This document shows positions 25,314 through 34,474 of a stretch of DNA of 64,000 bases, one piece after another. Location of the stretch: positions 1,302,001-1,366,000 of the forward strand of contig NZ_JALRMO010000001.1 in assembly GCF_023276405.1 (NCBI RefSeq), in the 5' to 3' direction. Made by a program: the position numbers and the translations under genes. The DNA comes from Paenibacillus hamazuiensis (GTDB lineage: Bacteria > Bacillota > Bacilli > Paenibacillales > NBRC-103111). Within the stretch, counting starts at the first letter, position 1. Every line of letters starts with the position of its first letter. Below the pieces are notes generated by a model. It saw only the letters and a program-made list of their open reading frames with translations, was not told the DNA's origin and did not search any database.

Positions 25314-25977
25314 CGAGGCGTTGTTGGACGATCGCCGGCAGGCCGTGCTGGAGGCCGCCGCGCGTTACGCGCGCGAGACGCTGGAGAACGATGCGAGCGG
25401 TCACGACTGGTGGCACATATACCGCGTGGACCGGCTTGCGGAGACGATTGCGAATGCCGAAGGAGCAGACGTGTTCGTGTGCCGCCTGGCGGCGCTGCTG
25501 CACGACATCGCCGACGAGAAGCTGTGCGGCGATGAAGCGGAGGGTTTGCGCGCCGTACGCCGCTGGCTGGATGCGCACAGAGTCGATGCCGCCTCGGCCG
25601 ACCATGTCATTGGGATTATTTCCTCGATGTCGTTCAAGGGCGGCGGCCGTCCGCCGATGCGGACGCTGGAAGGGCGCGTCGTGCAGGATGCGGACCGGCT
25701 CGATGCGATCGGCGCAGTCGGCATCGCCCGTGTATTTGCGTACACCGGGGCGAAGGGCCGGCCGATCCATGTGCCCGGCATCGAGGCGCGCGAACGAATG
25801 ACGAAGGACGAATACCGCAGCACCGGCGGCACGGCGATCAATCATTTTTACGAGAAGCTGCTCAAATTGAAAGATCTGATGAACACCGATTACGCGAAGC
25901 GGCTCGCCGAAGGGCGGCACCGCCAGCTGGAGCAATATTTGGCATGTTTTTACGAGGAATGGGAAGGAATTAGATAA
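25306..25977 (+). CDS. HD-domain phosphohydrolase (YedJ-like)
   Basis: The 223-residue protein has an HD domain: HDWWHIYRV near residue 34, [12 protein letters not shown] near residue 64 with the metal-binding His-Asp, and [17 protein letters not shown] near residue 128. The closing [31 protein letters not shown] is typical of YedJ-type proteins. The substrate is a phosphorylated small molecule or nucleotide, unknown. ATG at 25306 was chosen over 25285 because AGAGG precedes it. It overlaps ung by 8 bp and precedes dgt by 32 bp, forming a likely nucleotide-sanitation operon. Confidence 0.88.
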   Translation: MADEALLDDRRQAVLEAAARYARETLENDASGHDWWHIYRVDRLAETIANAEGADVFVCRLAALLHDIADEKLCGDEAEGLRAVRRWLDAHRVDAASADHVIGIISSMSFKGGGRPPMRTLEGRVVQDADRLDAIGAVGIARVFAYTGAKGRPIHVPGIEARERMTKDEYRSTGGTAINHFYEKLLKLKDLMNTDYAKRLAEGRHRQLEQYLACFYEEWEGIR

Positions 25978-26009
25978 CGATTACTTTCGACGTACAAAGG
26001 ATGAAGCGA

Positions 26010-27323
26010 ATGGATTTAAGGAAAAATCGACTGCATGACTCTACTCTTCATAAAACAAGCGAGGAACGGGACGAGTACGAAAAGGATTACGCCCGTTTGA
26101 TCCAATCGCCGGCTTTTCGCAGACTGCAAGGAAAATCGCAGGTGTTCGGCGCCGGTTCGGGCGATTATTACCGGACGCGGCTTACGCATTCTCTCGAAGT
26201 ATCGCAGATCGCGAGGGAGGTGGCGCGTCGGATGAACGGTTCGTATCCGTTTCTCGCGAAACGGGAGCATCCGGGGCTCATTCTCGATCCGGCGGTGGTC
26301 GAATGCGCGGCGCTTGCCCATGATTTGGGTCATCCTCCGTTTGGGCATAAAGGCGAAGAGGTGCTGAACAGTCTGCTTCAGTCGCATGGCTTCGCCTACG
26401 AAGGCAATGCGCAAAACTTTCGCATTTTAATGTTTCTGGAAAAGCGCGCAGACAGCGGCTTCGGCCTCGATCTGACGGCGGCTACGCTGCTCGCGATCAA
26501 TAAATACCCGTATTCCCTCGAGGAGCCGGGACGGATTAAAGGCGTGTATGCCTCCGAATGGGAGGGCATCGGTTATTTACGCGACCTGTGGAACATGCCG
26601 CAGGGGTGTCCGACGCTGGAAGCCCAGCTTATGGACCTATGCGACGACATCGCTTATTCCACACACGATATCGAGGACGGCATCCGCGCCGGCAAAATCC
26701 AGATGAACCGCACGTTTTTCGAGGATCGCAGGCTCGTCGCCCATCTGGTCCAGGAAATTGTCGAAGATCGGGGTAACTACGCAGTCGGATGGGAGCAGGT
26801 CAATATCGAAGAGATGGTCCGGCGCGTGCTCGCCGAATATTTGCAGCAATGGGAGCAAATTTACGCTTCATGCCATCAGGAGGCGTCCCGGACGCGCAGG
26901 GAAATGAAGGCCCGCTGGGTCGGACTGTTTGCCGGACGGGTAGGGATTATCGACGATCCGGTGACCGGCTGGAAAAAGGTAACGTTCGTGCGGGACGGCC
27001 AGCATGACATTGAGCTGCTGCGCACGATGGAAATTTTGAAAAAGCTCGCCTGGGTGACGATGATCAAAGACTTCCGCGTGCAGCGGCTGCAAAAGCGGAG
27101 CGAGATCATGCTTCAGCGGCTTTGGGACAGCTTTATTGAGGAAGAAACCGGACGCCGCATCGTACCGCCCGACTGGATCGAGGAGCACGAGCAGCAAAAA
27201 GGCAAATGGCCATGGCACCGTTTCATCGCCGATTACATTTCCGGAATGACGGACGGTTACGCGGAAAAAGTATACGCCGAGCTGTACGCCAGCAAAACCG
27301 GATCGATCTACGAAATGGATTAA
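26010..27323 (+). CDS. dgt: Deoxyguanosinetriphosphate triphosphohydrolase-like protein
   Basis: The 437-residue protein belongs to the dNTP triphosphohydrolase branch of the HD family, which releases triphosphate from dNTPs. It shows RRLQGKSQVFGAGSGDYYRTRLTHSLEVSQIARE, then CAALAHDLGHPPFGHKGEE (metal-binding HD) and CDDIAYSTHDIEDGIRAGK with the later His/Asp ligands. Length is near the dgt type 2 subfamily. ATG at 26010 is taken as start because AAAGG is properly spaced; ATG at 26001 abuts it. It is the third gene of the ung unit. Confidence 0.92.
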   Translation: MDLRKNRLHDSTLHKTSEERDEYEKDYARLIQSPAFRRLQGKSQVFGAGSGDYYRTRLTHSLEVSQIAREVARRMNGSYPFLAKREHPGLILDPAVVECAALAHDLGHPPFGHKGEEVLNSLLQSHGFAYEGNAQNFRILMFLEKRADSGFGLDLTAATLLAINKYPYSLEEPGRIKGVYASEWEGIGYLRDLWNMPQGCPTLEAQLMDLCDDIAYSTHDIEDGIRAGKIQMNRTFFEDRRLVAHLVQEIVEDRGNYAVGWEQVNIEEMVRRVLAEYLQQWEQIYASCHQEASRTRREMKARWVGLFAGRVGIIDDPVTGWKKVTFVRDGQHDIELLRTMEILKKLAWVTMIKDFRVQRLQKRSEIMLQRLWDSFIEEETGRRIVPPDWIEEHEQQKGKWPWHRFIADYISGMTDGYAEKVYAELYASKTGSIYEMD

Positions 27324-27337
27324 AACGTTCGGGAGGC

Positions 27338-27380
27338 GGCTGCCCGCGGCGCGAAACAGTGCGCGGCGGGCAGCTTTATT
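27338..27380 (+). terminator. Intrinsic terminator of the ung-dgt unit
   Basis: GCTGCCCGCGGCGC pairs with GCGCGGCGGGCAGC around GAAACAGT and is followed by TTTATTATT. Confidence 0.8.
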
Positions 27381-27504
27381 ATTGCTTAGGAAACGTCTGG
27401 CAATGTTTCGAACCCAATATTTTGCTGGCTCGGCCTACAGTTTTCACAAGCGAACCTAAAATAAGCCTATCACGGCATCATTTGGAACATTTTATACTGA
27501 AAAG

Positions 27505-27518
27505 TGTATGCGCTTACA
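27505..27518 (+). promoter_or_regulatory. Catabolite-responsive element (cre)-like site
   Basis: TGTATGCGCTTACA matches the CcpA-binding consensus TGWNANCGNTNWCA with one mismatch. It lies 30 bp upstream of the beta-helix protein gene, just downstream of a possible -10 TATACT at 27493, a position that gives repression. Confidence 0.7.
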
Positions 27519-27548
27519 AAATGATTCCGCTTGGGGGAAGATGCCGTG

Positions 27549-30500
27549 ATGTATGATGCCGTTCGTAACAGGCTCGCCGCATTGATGTCGGCGATGCTCA
27601 TTGTCCAGCTTCTCGTGTTTGCCGTTCCGGCTTACGCCTATGAGACGGACGCCGGAGTCGCCGCCGTCACCGATGATGCGGTTATTGACAGCAGCAAGCC
27701 AAACGTCAATATCGACAGCAGCACCAATGGAACGACTTCGGGGCTGTTCAGCGTCAGCGCCTCGAACAATACGAAAAAGTACGCTTACTACAAATTCGAT
27801 CTAAGCGCGGTGAGCAATCCCGAGTACAAGTTCTATCTGAATATCGGCGCGAAAATGGGCACGAGCAACACCAACGTCGAGGTCAGCGTACTCGGTCTGG
27901 ACAATGCGTCGTGGTCCGAAAAAACGATTACCTGGAACACGGCTCCGTTGACCGATTGGACGCAGGCGGTCCCGGTCGGCAAGTTCAAGGTGGTTGCTCC
28001 GAACGGGTCGGCTCCCGGCTTGTACACGATCGACGTGACGGATTATGTCCGCAGCCGTGTCGGCAGCGGCTTCGTCACATTTATGATCGGGGACACCGCC
28101 GCTACCGGAGTGAGTTTTAATCTTTATTCGAAGGAAGCGACGGGCAGCAACCCGGAACCGTCACTTGTGGCAAAGCGGGTCGTCGATCCTACCCAGGATA
28201 CGCAGCCACCGGTTTGGCCTGCGGTCGGAAAGCTTTCCGCCGCCAATATCGGCACGGACTTCATTACGCTGACGTGGCCGCAGGCTGCCGACGAGAACGG
28301 TGTTGCGAATTACCGTCTGTATAAAAACGGGGAGCTCCTCGCACAGCTGGAATCCGCTGCCGCGTATAACGTTACCGGCCTGACAGCGGATACGGCTTAC
28401 GAATTCAAAGTTGAAGCGGGGGATGCCGCAGGCAATTACAGCAGCGGGCTTACGCTGGCCGGAAAGACCCTTGCGGCTCCGATCCAGCCGCTGCAGGCGG
28501 TCGGCGTTACGGCAAGCGGCAGCGACGGCAACGTCGAGACAGGCACGATCGATAACAATCTGTACACCCGCTGGTCCGCCTCCGGAGACGGATCGTGGAT
28601 CATGTTCGATTTGGACGATACGATGCATATCGGTTATTTGGGAATCGCTTTTTATAAAGGGGATGTTAGGTCGACAAGCTTTGAAATCCAAACTTCCGCC
28701 GATGCCGTAAATTGGGTGACGGCGTTTTCCGGCACGAATCCGGTAAGGACGACCGCGATGACGGCGTTTGACATCCCGGATACCGACGCGCGTTACGTGC
28801 GTCTTGTCGGGCACGGAAATTCGGACGGCTCGAGCTTTTTCAGCTTGACCGAAGTACACGTCTATCCTCCGTTTGCATCGGGAGATACGCCGGTGGCGGT
28901 TATCCCGTATTATGTGCCGGGACCGCCGCCGGGCACCGTGCCGTTTACCGCGCCGGGGATGACGAATCCGGACGGCTCGCCGCATCCGGTGCACACTCCG
29001 CATCCGGTAACCGGCCAAACGCTGAATGTGCTTCAGTTTGGAGCAGACCCGGGTGATAACAATAATGACGATACACAGGCGCTGCAGGCGGCGATCAATG
29101 CCGCCCGGCCGGGCGACGAAGTGTTTTTGCCAAACGGGACCTACAATTTGAATTATTCTCCGGACGGCTTGATCAACGTCTCTTTGAAGACGGGAGTGAA
29201 CGTTCGCGGCGAATCCAGAGACGGCACCATCGTCAAGACGAGCCTGAACAAAACGAAAAACAGCACGACGTTCAAGTCGGCGGCGCAGCATGATTTGAAA
29301 TTATCGGATATGACATTCACCTCGACCTGGAACGGTACGTATCCGACCGATACGAAAGCGAACAATCCTCAGGCGGGCGGGCCCGACAGCCATATCATTT
29401 TGGCCAATTACGGGGAGGCTCCGTCTTATAACATTACGGTTGACAACGTCGCCGTGGAAAAATATACCCGCATGGGCATTCGCGCCGATAACAGCCACGA
29501 CATCGTCATCCGCGGCAGCGTGTTCCGCAATGCGACGGACGTCGGCCCCGGCGGTTCGGGCTACGGCATTTCGTTCCAGGGAATGCCGAAGATCGACCGG
29601 CTCGGCTTCGATAATGACACCAAGTGGAACCTTGCGGAAAACAATACGTTCGAGGGGCCGTATATCCGCCACGGTGCGCTGATTCAAAACGTGGCACACA
29701 ACAATGTGATCCGAAACAATACATTCCGCGGCACGAAGCTCGATGCGATCGACCTTCACGGAGAACTTGAGTATCTGAACGAAATTTACGGCAACGAGAT
29801 CGCGGACATCCTTACCGGAGGCGGCGTCGGACTCGGCAATACGGGCGGAACCGCTCCAAGCAATCACAGCGCGAGCGGCCCGAAAAATTACATTCACGAC
29901 AACCGCATCGTCAATTCCCGCGAAGGCATCAATGTATCGATGGGAACGCCGGACACGGTCATCGAGCGCAATATCATCGAAAACAGCACGACCGTTGTGA
30001 ACGGTGCGGGGATCAACATTTTGAACGGACCACGAACGATTGTTCGGAATAATATCATTCGGAATAATACGGCCGCGAATTATTGGGGGATTTTGCTGGA
30101 GCATGATCCGGGCGATAAAAATGCCGGCAACATCGGGGAAGGCGACCCGCTGGACGTTCTGATTGAAGGAAATTCGATCGTCGGCAATGCGAACGGGATC
30201 CAAATTGCCGCCGGAACCGGCATTATTTTGCGGAGCAATACGGTGACAAGCACCGGCATCAATTATGCGAAAAGCGATGCGGCGCAAATTGCGGAAGGGT
30301 GGCCGTCCGCGAATGCCGATTTGAGCTCGCTGGAGATCACCGATTCCTCGGGCAGCGTGCTAACAGGGCTGTCTCCGGCCTTCAGCGCGGATACGACAAG
30401 TTATAAGCTCGTCGTCAAAGGCAATCCGGCGCCGGTCATGGTCAAAGCCGCAGCCGCCGCTACCCATGCGCGTATGCGCATAAACGGCGCCGAGACCGCC

Positions 30501-31172
30501 AGCGGCATGCCGTACGGCCCGATCACTCTGGCTACGGGCGACAACTCGATTCGCATCGATGTCACGGCGGAAACCGGCGCAACGAAAACGTACGATGTCG
30601 TCGTCACGGTCGATGTGCCCCCGACCGCTACCGTCACATACAGCACGTACGGACCGACGAACCAAAATGTCATCGCTGCGATGACGCCGAGCGAGCCGGT
30701 TACCGTTCTGAACAACGGCGGCTCCGCCAGCTACACGTTTACCGGCAACGGCAGCTTCACCTTTGAATTTGTCGACGCGGGCGGCAACTTGGGAACGGCC
30801 ACCGCTTCGGTTTCCTGGATCGATAAAGAGGCGCCCAAGCTCAAGGTGACGGCGGATAAGCCCGATCTCGGACAGCCCAACCATAAGCTGGTGCCGATTC
30901 AAGTAACGCTTCAGGCCGACGGCACCGGCTCGCGTATCGCTTCGCTCAAGCTGGCGTCCATCGCGTCGAACGAACCGGATAACGGGCAAGGCGACGGAGA
31001 TACGGCGGGCGATATACAGGACGCGAATTTCGGTCAAAACGACACTTCGTTCCTTCTTCGCGCCGAACGTTCGGGCAAAGGCAGCGGACGCGTCTATACG
31101 ATCACGTATACCGCAGCGGACGAAGCCGGCAACGAAGCTAACGCTTCGGTCCAGGTTACCGTCTCCAAGTAA
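27549..31172 (+). CDS. Large secreted right-handed beta-helix protein with carbohydrate-binding domains
   Basis: The 1207-residue protein has a signal peptide (residues 1-30, ending AYA). Then come a DNRLRE/CBM96-like domain (about 35-205, with DVTDYVRS), a fibronectin type III domain (about 225-310), an F5/8 type C domain (about 320-445, with RYVRLVG), a Pro-rich linker, a pectate-lyase-like beta-helix (about 495-955) with repeated N-N-I/R-N-N steps such as NNVIRNNTFRGTKLDAIDLHG, a cadherin-like beta-sandwich (about 965-1055) and a C-terminal Ig-like region. I infer polysaccharide lyase or hydrolase activity on plant or algal polymers, but no catalytic residues are certain. A cre site suggests glucose repression. 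A GTG three bases upstream is an alternative start. Confidence 0.85.
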   Translation: MYDAVRNRLAALMSAMLIVQLLVFAVPAYAYETDAGVAAVTDDAVIDSSKPNVNIDSSTNGTTSGLFSVSASNNTKKYAYYKFDLSAVSNPEYKFYLNIGAKMGTSNTNVEVSVLGLDNASWSEKTITWNTAPLTDWTQAVPVGKFKVVAPNGSAPGLYTIDVTDYVRSRVGSGFVTFMIGDTAATGVSFNLYSKEATGSNPEPSLVAKRVVDPTQDTQPPVWPAVGKLSAANIGTDFITLTWPQAADENGVANYRLYKNGELLAQLESAAAYNVTGLTADTAYEFKVEAGDAAGNYSSGLTLAGKTLAAPIQPLQAVGVTASGSDGNVETGTIDNNLYTRWSASGDGSWIMFDLDDTMHIGYLGIAFYKGDVRSTSFEIQTSADAVNWVTAFSGTNPVRTTAMTAFDIPDTDARYVRLVGHGNSDGSSFFSLTEVHVYPPFASGDTPVAVIPYYVPGPPPGTVPFTAPGMTNPDGSPHPVHTPHPVTGQTLNVLQFGADPGDNNNDDTQALQAAINAARPGDEVFLPNGTYNLNYSPDGLINVSLKTGVNVRGESRDGTIVKTSLNKTKNSTTFKSAAQHDLKLSDMTFTSTWNGTYPTDTKANNPQAGGPDSHIILANYGEAPSYNITVDNVAVEKYTRMGIRADNSHDIVIRGSVFRNATDVGPGGSGYGISFQGMPKIDRLGFDNDTKWNLAENNTFEGPYIRHGALIQNVAHNNVIRNNTFRGTKLDAIDLHGELEYLNEIYGNEIADILTGGGVGLGNTGGTAPSNHSASGPKNYIHDNRIVNSREGINVSMGTPDTVIERNIIENSTTVVNGAGINILNGPRTIVRNNIIRNNTAANYWGILLEHDPGDKNAGNIGEGDPLDVLIEGNSIVGNANGIQIAAGTGIILRSNTVTSTGINYAKSDAAQIAEGWPSANADLSSLEITDSSGSVLTGLSPAFSADTTSYKLVVKGNPAPVMVKAAAAATHARMRINGAETASGMPYGPITLATGDNSIRIDVTAETGATKTYDVVVTVDVPPTATVTYSTYGPTNQNVIAAMTPSEPVTVLNNGGSASYTFTGNGSFTFEFVDAGGNLGTATASVSWIDKEAPKLKVTADKPDLGQPNHKLVPIQVTLQADGTGSRIASLKLASIASNEPDNGQGDGDTAGDIQDANFGQNDTSFLLRAERSGKGSGRVYTITYTAADEAGNEANASVQVTVSK

Positions 31173-31218
31173 AAAAAGCCGCTCCAGGGTCAATTGACCC
31201 CGAGGAGCGGCTTTTTGC
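31171..31218 (+). terminator. Intrinsic terminator
   Basis: AAAAAGCCGCTCC and GGAGCGGCTTTTT form the stem, with an inner GGGTCAATTGACCC palindrome, directly after the beta-helix stop codon. It is nearly symmetrical and may be bidirectional. Confidence 0.85.
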
Positions 31219-31268
31219 GCGTTTGGAAGCATAGATTATTAAGGTAACGCAACTCTTGGGTAACAGTA

Positions 31269-31510
31269 GAGCGTGTCCGGCACCAATTCGGCATCAGTCG
31301 AATCGTGCCGGACAAACGCGGGCCAGAGGCATGCATCCGCTTCCTGCATCTTCACACCAACAGTAAAGCGTGTCGGGACATAGGCGATTTACCCGAAGGG
31401 AAAGCGCCATGCCCCGACAAACGCGATCTAGAAGCGAGCATTCGCTCTTACGGGCGGGTCCAGGGCGCTTGGGGCGCCTGGGGTCCCCCTGGAGGGGGAT
31501 TTAGGGGGTG
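31269..31510 (+). repeat. Composite hairpin element, copy A
   Basis: Hairpin 1 is at 31271-31319 (49 nt), hairpin 2 at 31368-31424 (57 nt). Each begins GCGTGTC and ends GACAAACGC. The G-rich third module (GGGCGGGTCCAGGGCGC ... GGGGTCCCCC) runs from about 31429 to 31510. It fills the space between the beta-helix gene terminator and the stop of the convergent DUF4015 gene. No gene is supported inside. Confidence 0.9.
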
Positions 31511-31519
31511 ACCTAGCGC

Positions 31520-32695
31520 TTACTTATACTCAACCCCCGCCGTATACGAGTTGCCGGCGTTCCACAGCAAAAACTCGTCAACCCCGTTATCCTTCAACGC
31601 TTTGATCTGCTCTTCGACTTCATGTTTGCCGTACGAAATATGGCCGGGCACCCAAGTGGCGGTAAAATCCTGAATCCACGGCCGGATGATCGGCTTGAGC
31701 GATCCGATCGTCTCCAGCTTCTTGTGCGTATCTTTCATCGCACCGTCAATCGTTTGGTAAGGCGCCGCATCGGGCACTTTGGCCCCGAACCATCCTGTCG
31801 TGTAATGGCTTGGATAAATCATCGGGCAAATCACGTCGACGTTTTGCGATATTTTATCGAAATCCTGGCCGATCCCTTCGGCGGCGGGAACCGAGGCGGC
31901 ATAACCGAAAATGTCCACCGATACGCGTACACCGAGCGGGCTTAGCTGTTCGCGGGCATACTTGACGAATTCGGCGACCGCTTCGATGCGGGTACGTTCG
32001 TCTTTGAAGTACTGCAGCGAGTCGGCGCGGGTTTCGAATCCTTCCGGGAACCGGACATAATCGAACTGAATTTCTTTAAAGCCGGCTTTGACCGCTTCTT
32101 TGGCGACGGCGATGTTGTAGTCCCATACTTCTTTTTTGTACGGGTTGACGAAGCTGTCCTTTTTTCCGTTGCTCCAGAGCGAACCGTCCGGGTTCAGATA
32201 AGACAAATCCGGCCTTTTTTTGGCCAGCACCGTATCTTTGAACACGACAATCCGGGCGATCGGATAAATTTCATGCTCCTTTAACGTATCCATCAGCTTC
32301 GGCATATCGGGGATGATTTTCTGGGTTGTCTCCATGGCTTCAAGCTCCGGATTGCCGGTTTTGTAAGTAATATACCCCCAATCGTCCTTGATGTCGATGA
32401 CCATCGCATTCAGCTCCGTATCGTCCATCAGCTTGACGAGCGTATTCAGCCTTGCGCCTCCGGCGCTGTGGGCTGTCGCATAGACGCCTTTGATTTTGGG
32501 CGCATCCTTCTGCGGATCCGTTTTGTTTACGGGAGTCAATCGATCCGGCTTCGGCGCGTTCGGATCCGCCGCTTGAACGATTGCGGGTTTGCCCGAATCG
32601 ACGGCGGCCTGGGCGAGCTGTTCGAACGTCATATCCGGGTGATCCGCGGAAATGCCGCCCCAAATCATTAGCAAAGATGCAAGCAATAAGTCCAT
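31520..32695 (-). CDS. DUF4015 putative glycoside hydrolase
   Basis: The 391-residue protein begins with a hydrophobic helix (MDLLLASLLMIWGG, signal or anchor), then an acidic linker. From residue about 70 it has the DUF4015 TIM-barrel pattern: KGVYATAHSAGG, MVIDIKDDWGYITY, YPIARIVVFKDTVLA, DFVNPYKKEVWDYNIAVAKEA-like text, EIQFDYVRFPEG, VSVDIFGYAAS, DVICPMIYPSHY and PWIQDFTA. The family is predicted to act on glycans at the surface, with acidic residues at strand ends. Start at 32695 follows AGGAG. Its stop lies nine bases from composite repeat copy A. Confidence 0.85.
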   Translation of the reverse strand: MDLLLASLLMIWGGISADHPDMTFEQLAQAAVDSGKPAIVQAADPNAPKPDRLTPVNKTDPQKDAPKIKGVYATAHSAGGARLNTLVKLMDDTELNAMVIDIKDDWGYITYKTGNPELEAMETTQKIIPDMPKLMDTLKEHEIYPIARIVVFKDTVLAKKRPDLSYLNPDGSLWSNGKKDSFVNPYKKEVWDYNIAVAKEAVKAGFKEIQFDYVRFPEGFETRADSLQYFKDERTRIEAVAEFVKYAREQLSPLGVRVSVDIFGYAASVPAAEGIGQDFDKISQNVDVICPMIYPSHYTTGWFGAKVPDAAPYQTIDGAMKDTHKKLETIGSLKPIIRPWIQDFTATWVPGHISYGKHEVEEQIKALKDNGVDEFLLWNAGNSYTAGVEYK

Positions 32696-32898
32696 GTCTT
32701 CAGGCTCCTAGGTCTCAGTCTATAAGTCTACCATTCATTATATGACAAGGCGGCCAGGACGGACAGGGAAATTTGGAGCATTTTGTCCAAATGACGCGGG
32801 TTTTGTAAAAAGAGTAATCGTGCAGAAAGCGCTTCTCAATTTTATAGATTTGCGATAGGATAGAGGATGTGATTTTTTGCGGAAGATGAGGTCCGGAT

Positions 32899-34062
32899 AT
32901 GAATAAACAACTGCTGTTATTGCGCGGCCTGAACTTGCTCTATTACGCTACAAGTGCGGTGCTGACGCCGTTTTTGCCGATTTATTTCGAAGGAAAAGGG
33001 TATTCGACTTCACAGATCGGCCTGCTTATGATGTTCGGTCCGTTTATCGCGATTTTCGCCCAGCCGCTTTGGGGGTATTTGAGCGATCGCTACAGAACGC
33101 TGAAGACGATCATATTCGCTTTGTGGGCGCTCAGTTTGCTCTCCAGTGCAGGCGTTTTTTTAACGAACGGTTTTTCGTCCGCCTTTCTGTTCATGCTGCT
33201 GCTGTATTTCTTTCTTCTGCCGGCGGTGCCGCTGCTGGACAGCATCACGATCAAGTCCTCCCTGGAAGCAGGTGTATCGTACGGTTCGGTGCGCATGTTC
33301 GGGTCGATCGGCTTTACGATTGTCGCCGTCAGCTCGGGTTACATCCTGGTGCGGATGGGCGGCGTGCAAAACATCCCCTATCTGTACTGGGGTATCTGGC
33401 TCCTGCCGCTTGTGCTGGTGCTGTTTTTGAAGGATGAAAAAGGGGGAGGACCACGCCTGACGTTCAGGGCGCTTGGGAGCGTACTGCGAAACGGCCCGTT
33501 CCTCTGGTTTCTGTTCATGGTGTTCGTGCTGATGGTGCCGCACCGGATGAACGACGGGCTCGCGGCGCTTTACCTGAAGGACCTCGGCGCAACCGACACG
33601 ATGCTCGGCACGGCCTGGGCGCTTGCTTCGCTCAGCGAGATTCCGACGTTCGCCTTGCTCGGACGGTATATGCATCGCTTTCACGAGCTGGCGATGCTGG
33701 GCATCGTCGGGCTTATTTACACGGTACGCTGGCTGCTCTATTACTCGGTGCAGGACCCGCTTGTCGTGATGCTGCTTCAGGCGTCGCACATGGTCACGTT
33801 CGCCGTATTTTGGCTCGTCGCCGTCCAGTACGCGGTGCGGATGGTGCCGGAGGAGCTGCGTTCAACCGGTCAATCGATACTATCCGCCGTTTTCCTCGGC
33901 CTCGCCGGCGTGACCGGGGGAACGTTGGGCGGAATGATCAAAGATCACTGGGGCGGCGAGCATATGTATTCGGCGGGAGCGGCGATGGCGCTGCTTGCGG
34001 CCGTCATGTTTTTCGCCACGCATGCTTACCAGCGCAATAAAAAAACCATTCGCACCGGTTGA
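32899..34062 (+). CDS. MFS transporter (MFS_1-like), paralogue of the 15.6-kb gene
   Basis: The 387-residue protein has 12 membrane helices with the same family motifs as the gene at 15573: FLPIYFEGKGYSTSQIGLL near the start, PLWGYLSDRYRTLKT and SVRMFGSIGFTIVAVSSG. This belongs to the PPP/NHS-like branch. Substrate unknown. It stands alone, with a terminator at 34039 shared with convergent tatA. Confidence 0.87.
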   Translation: MNKQLLLLRGLNLLYYATSAVLTPFLPIYFEGKGYSTSQIGLLMMFGPFIAIFAQPLWGYLSDRYRTLKTIIFALWALSLLSSAGVFLTNGFSSAFLFMLLLYFFLLPAVPLLDSITIKSSLEAGVSYGSVRMFGSIGFTIVAVSSGYILVRMGGVQNIPYLYWGIWLLPLVLVLFLKDEKGGGPRLTFRALGSVLRNGPFLWFLFMVFVLMVPHRMNDGLAALYLKDLGATDTMLGTAWALASLSEIPTFALLGRYMHRFHELAMLGIVGLIYTVRWLLYYSVQDPLVVMLLQASHMVTFAVFWLVAVQYAVRMVPEELRSTGQSILSAVFLGLAGVTGGTLGGMIKDHWGGEHMYSAGAAMALLAAVMFFATHAYQRNKKTIRTG

Positions 34063-34080
34063 CGGTCGAATGGTTTTTTT
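34037..34080. terminator. Bidirectional terminator between MFS gene and tatA
   Basis: AAAAAACCATTCG pairs with CGAATGGTTTTTT around ACCGGTTGACGGT; T runs lie on both strands. It overlaps the final codons of the MFS gene. Confidence 0.85.
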
Positions 34081-34092
34081 CGGATGTACCGC

Positions 34093-34347
34093 TTAATGCT
34101 TCGGGGCATTCGGCGCGGAGTCGCCGGCGACGGCATCCTTGTGCGCTTCGGAAGCGGAAGGCCCGACTTCCTTGCGGGGGGGAGCATCGTCGGACGAACC
34201 TCCGTTGCCGCTGGTCGCATCTTTGAACTCGCGAAACATTTTGCCGAATCCGCGTCCGAGCTCCGGCAGCTTGTTAGGACCGAACAAGAGCAGAGCGACA
34301 AGCGCGATCAATATGATATGCCATGGAGACAGCGCACCCATGTTCAT
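34093..34347 (-). CDS. tatA: Twin-arginine translocase subunit TatA/TatE
   Basis: The 84-residue protein has the TatA layout: a short N-terminal part (MNMGALSPW), one membrane helix (residues 10-24, HIILIALVALLLFGP), the hinge NKLPELGRGFGKMFREFKDA amphipathic helix, and a charged Ser/Asp/Lys tail. It forms the protein-conducting pore of the Tat system for folded proteins. RBS GGAGG. No tatC is close by, so the partner is elsewhere. Confidence 0.95.
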   Translation of the reverse strand: MNMGALSPWHIILIALVALLLFGPNKLPELGRGFGKMFREFKDATSGNGGSSDDAPPRKEVGPSASEAHKDAVAGDSAPNAPKH

Positions 34348-34433
34348 GACACCTCCAACATAAAGTAAAACTCGCGTATTCTTATCATATCACGTTATTA
34401 TCATACTATATAGATTAAATATTACAAAACAGT

Positions 34434-34474
34434 TAAAAAAGCGGCCGTCCGTTTCACCGGAACAGCCGCTTTCC
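34434..34474 (-). terminator. Intrinsic terminator
   Basis: On the minus strand AAAGCGGCTGTTCCG pairs with CGGACGGCCGCTTT and ends in TTTTTT, directly after the stop at 34475. Confidence 0.85.

Noticed and set aside
31305-31511. Short open frames inside the composite repeats (also near 53637-53971, 56176-56406, 60743-61059)
   Set aside because: They translate the hairpins, have no start signals and differ between copies in frame, so they are not genes.
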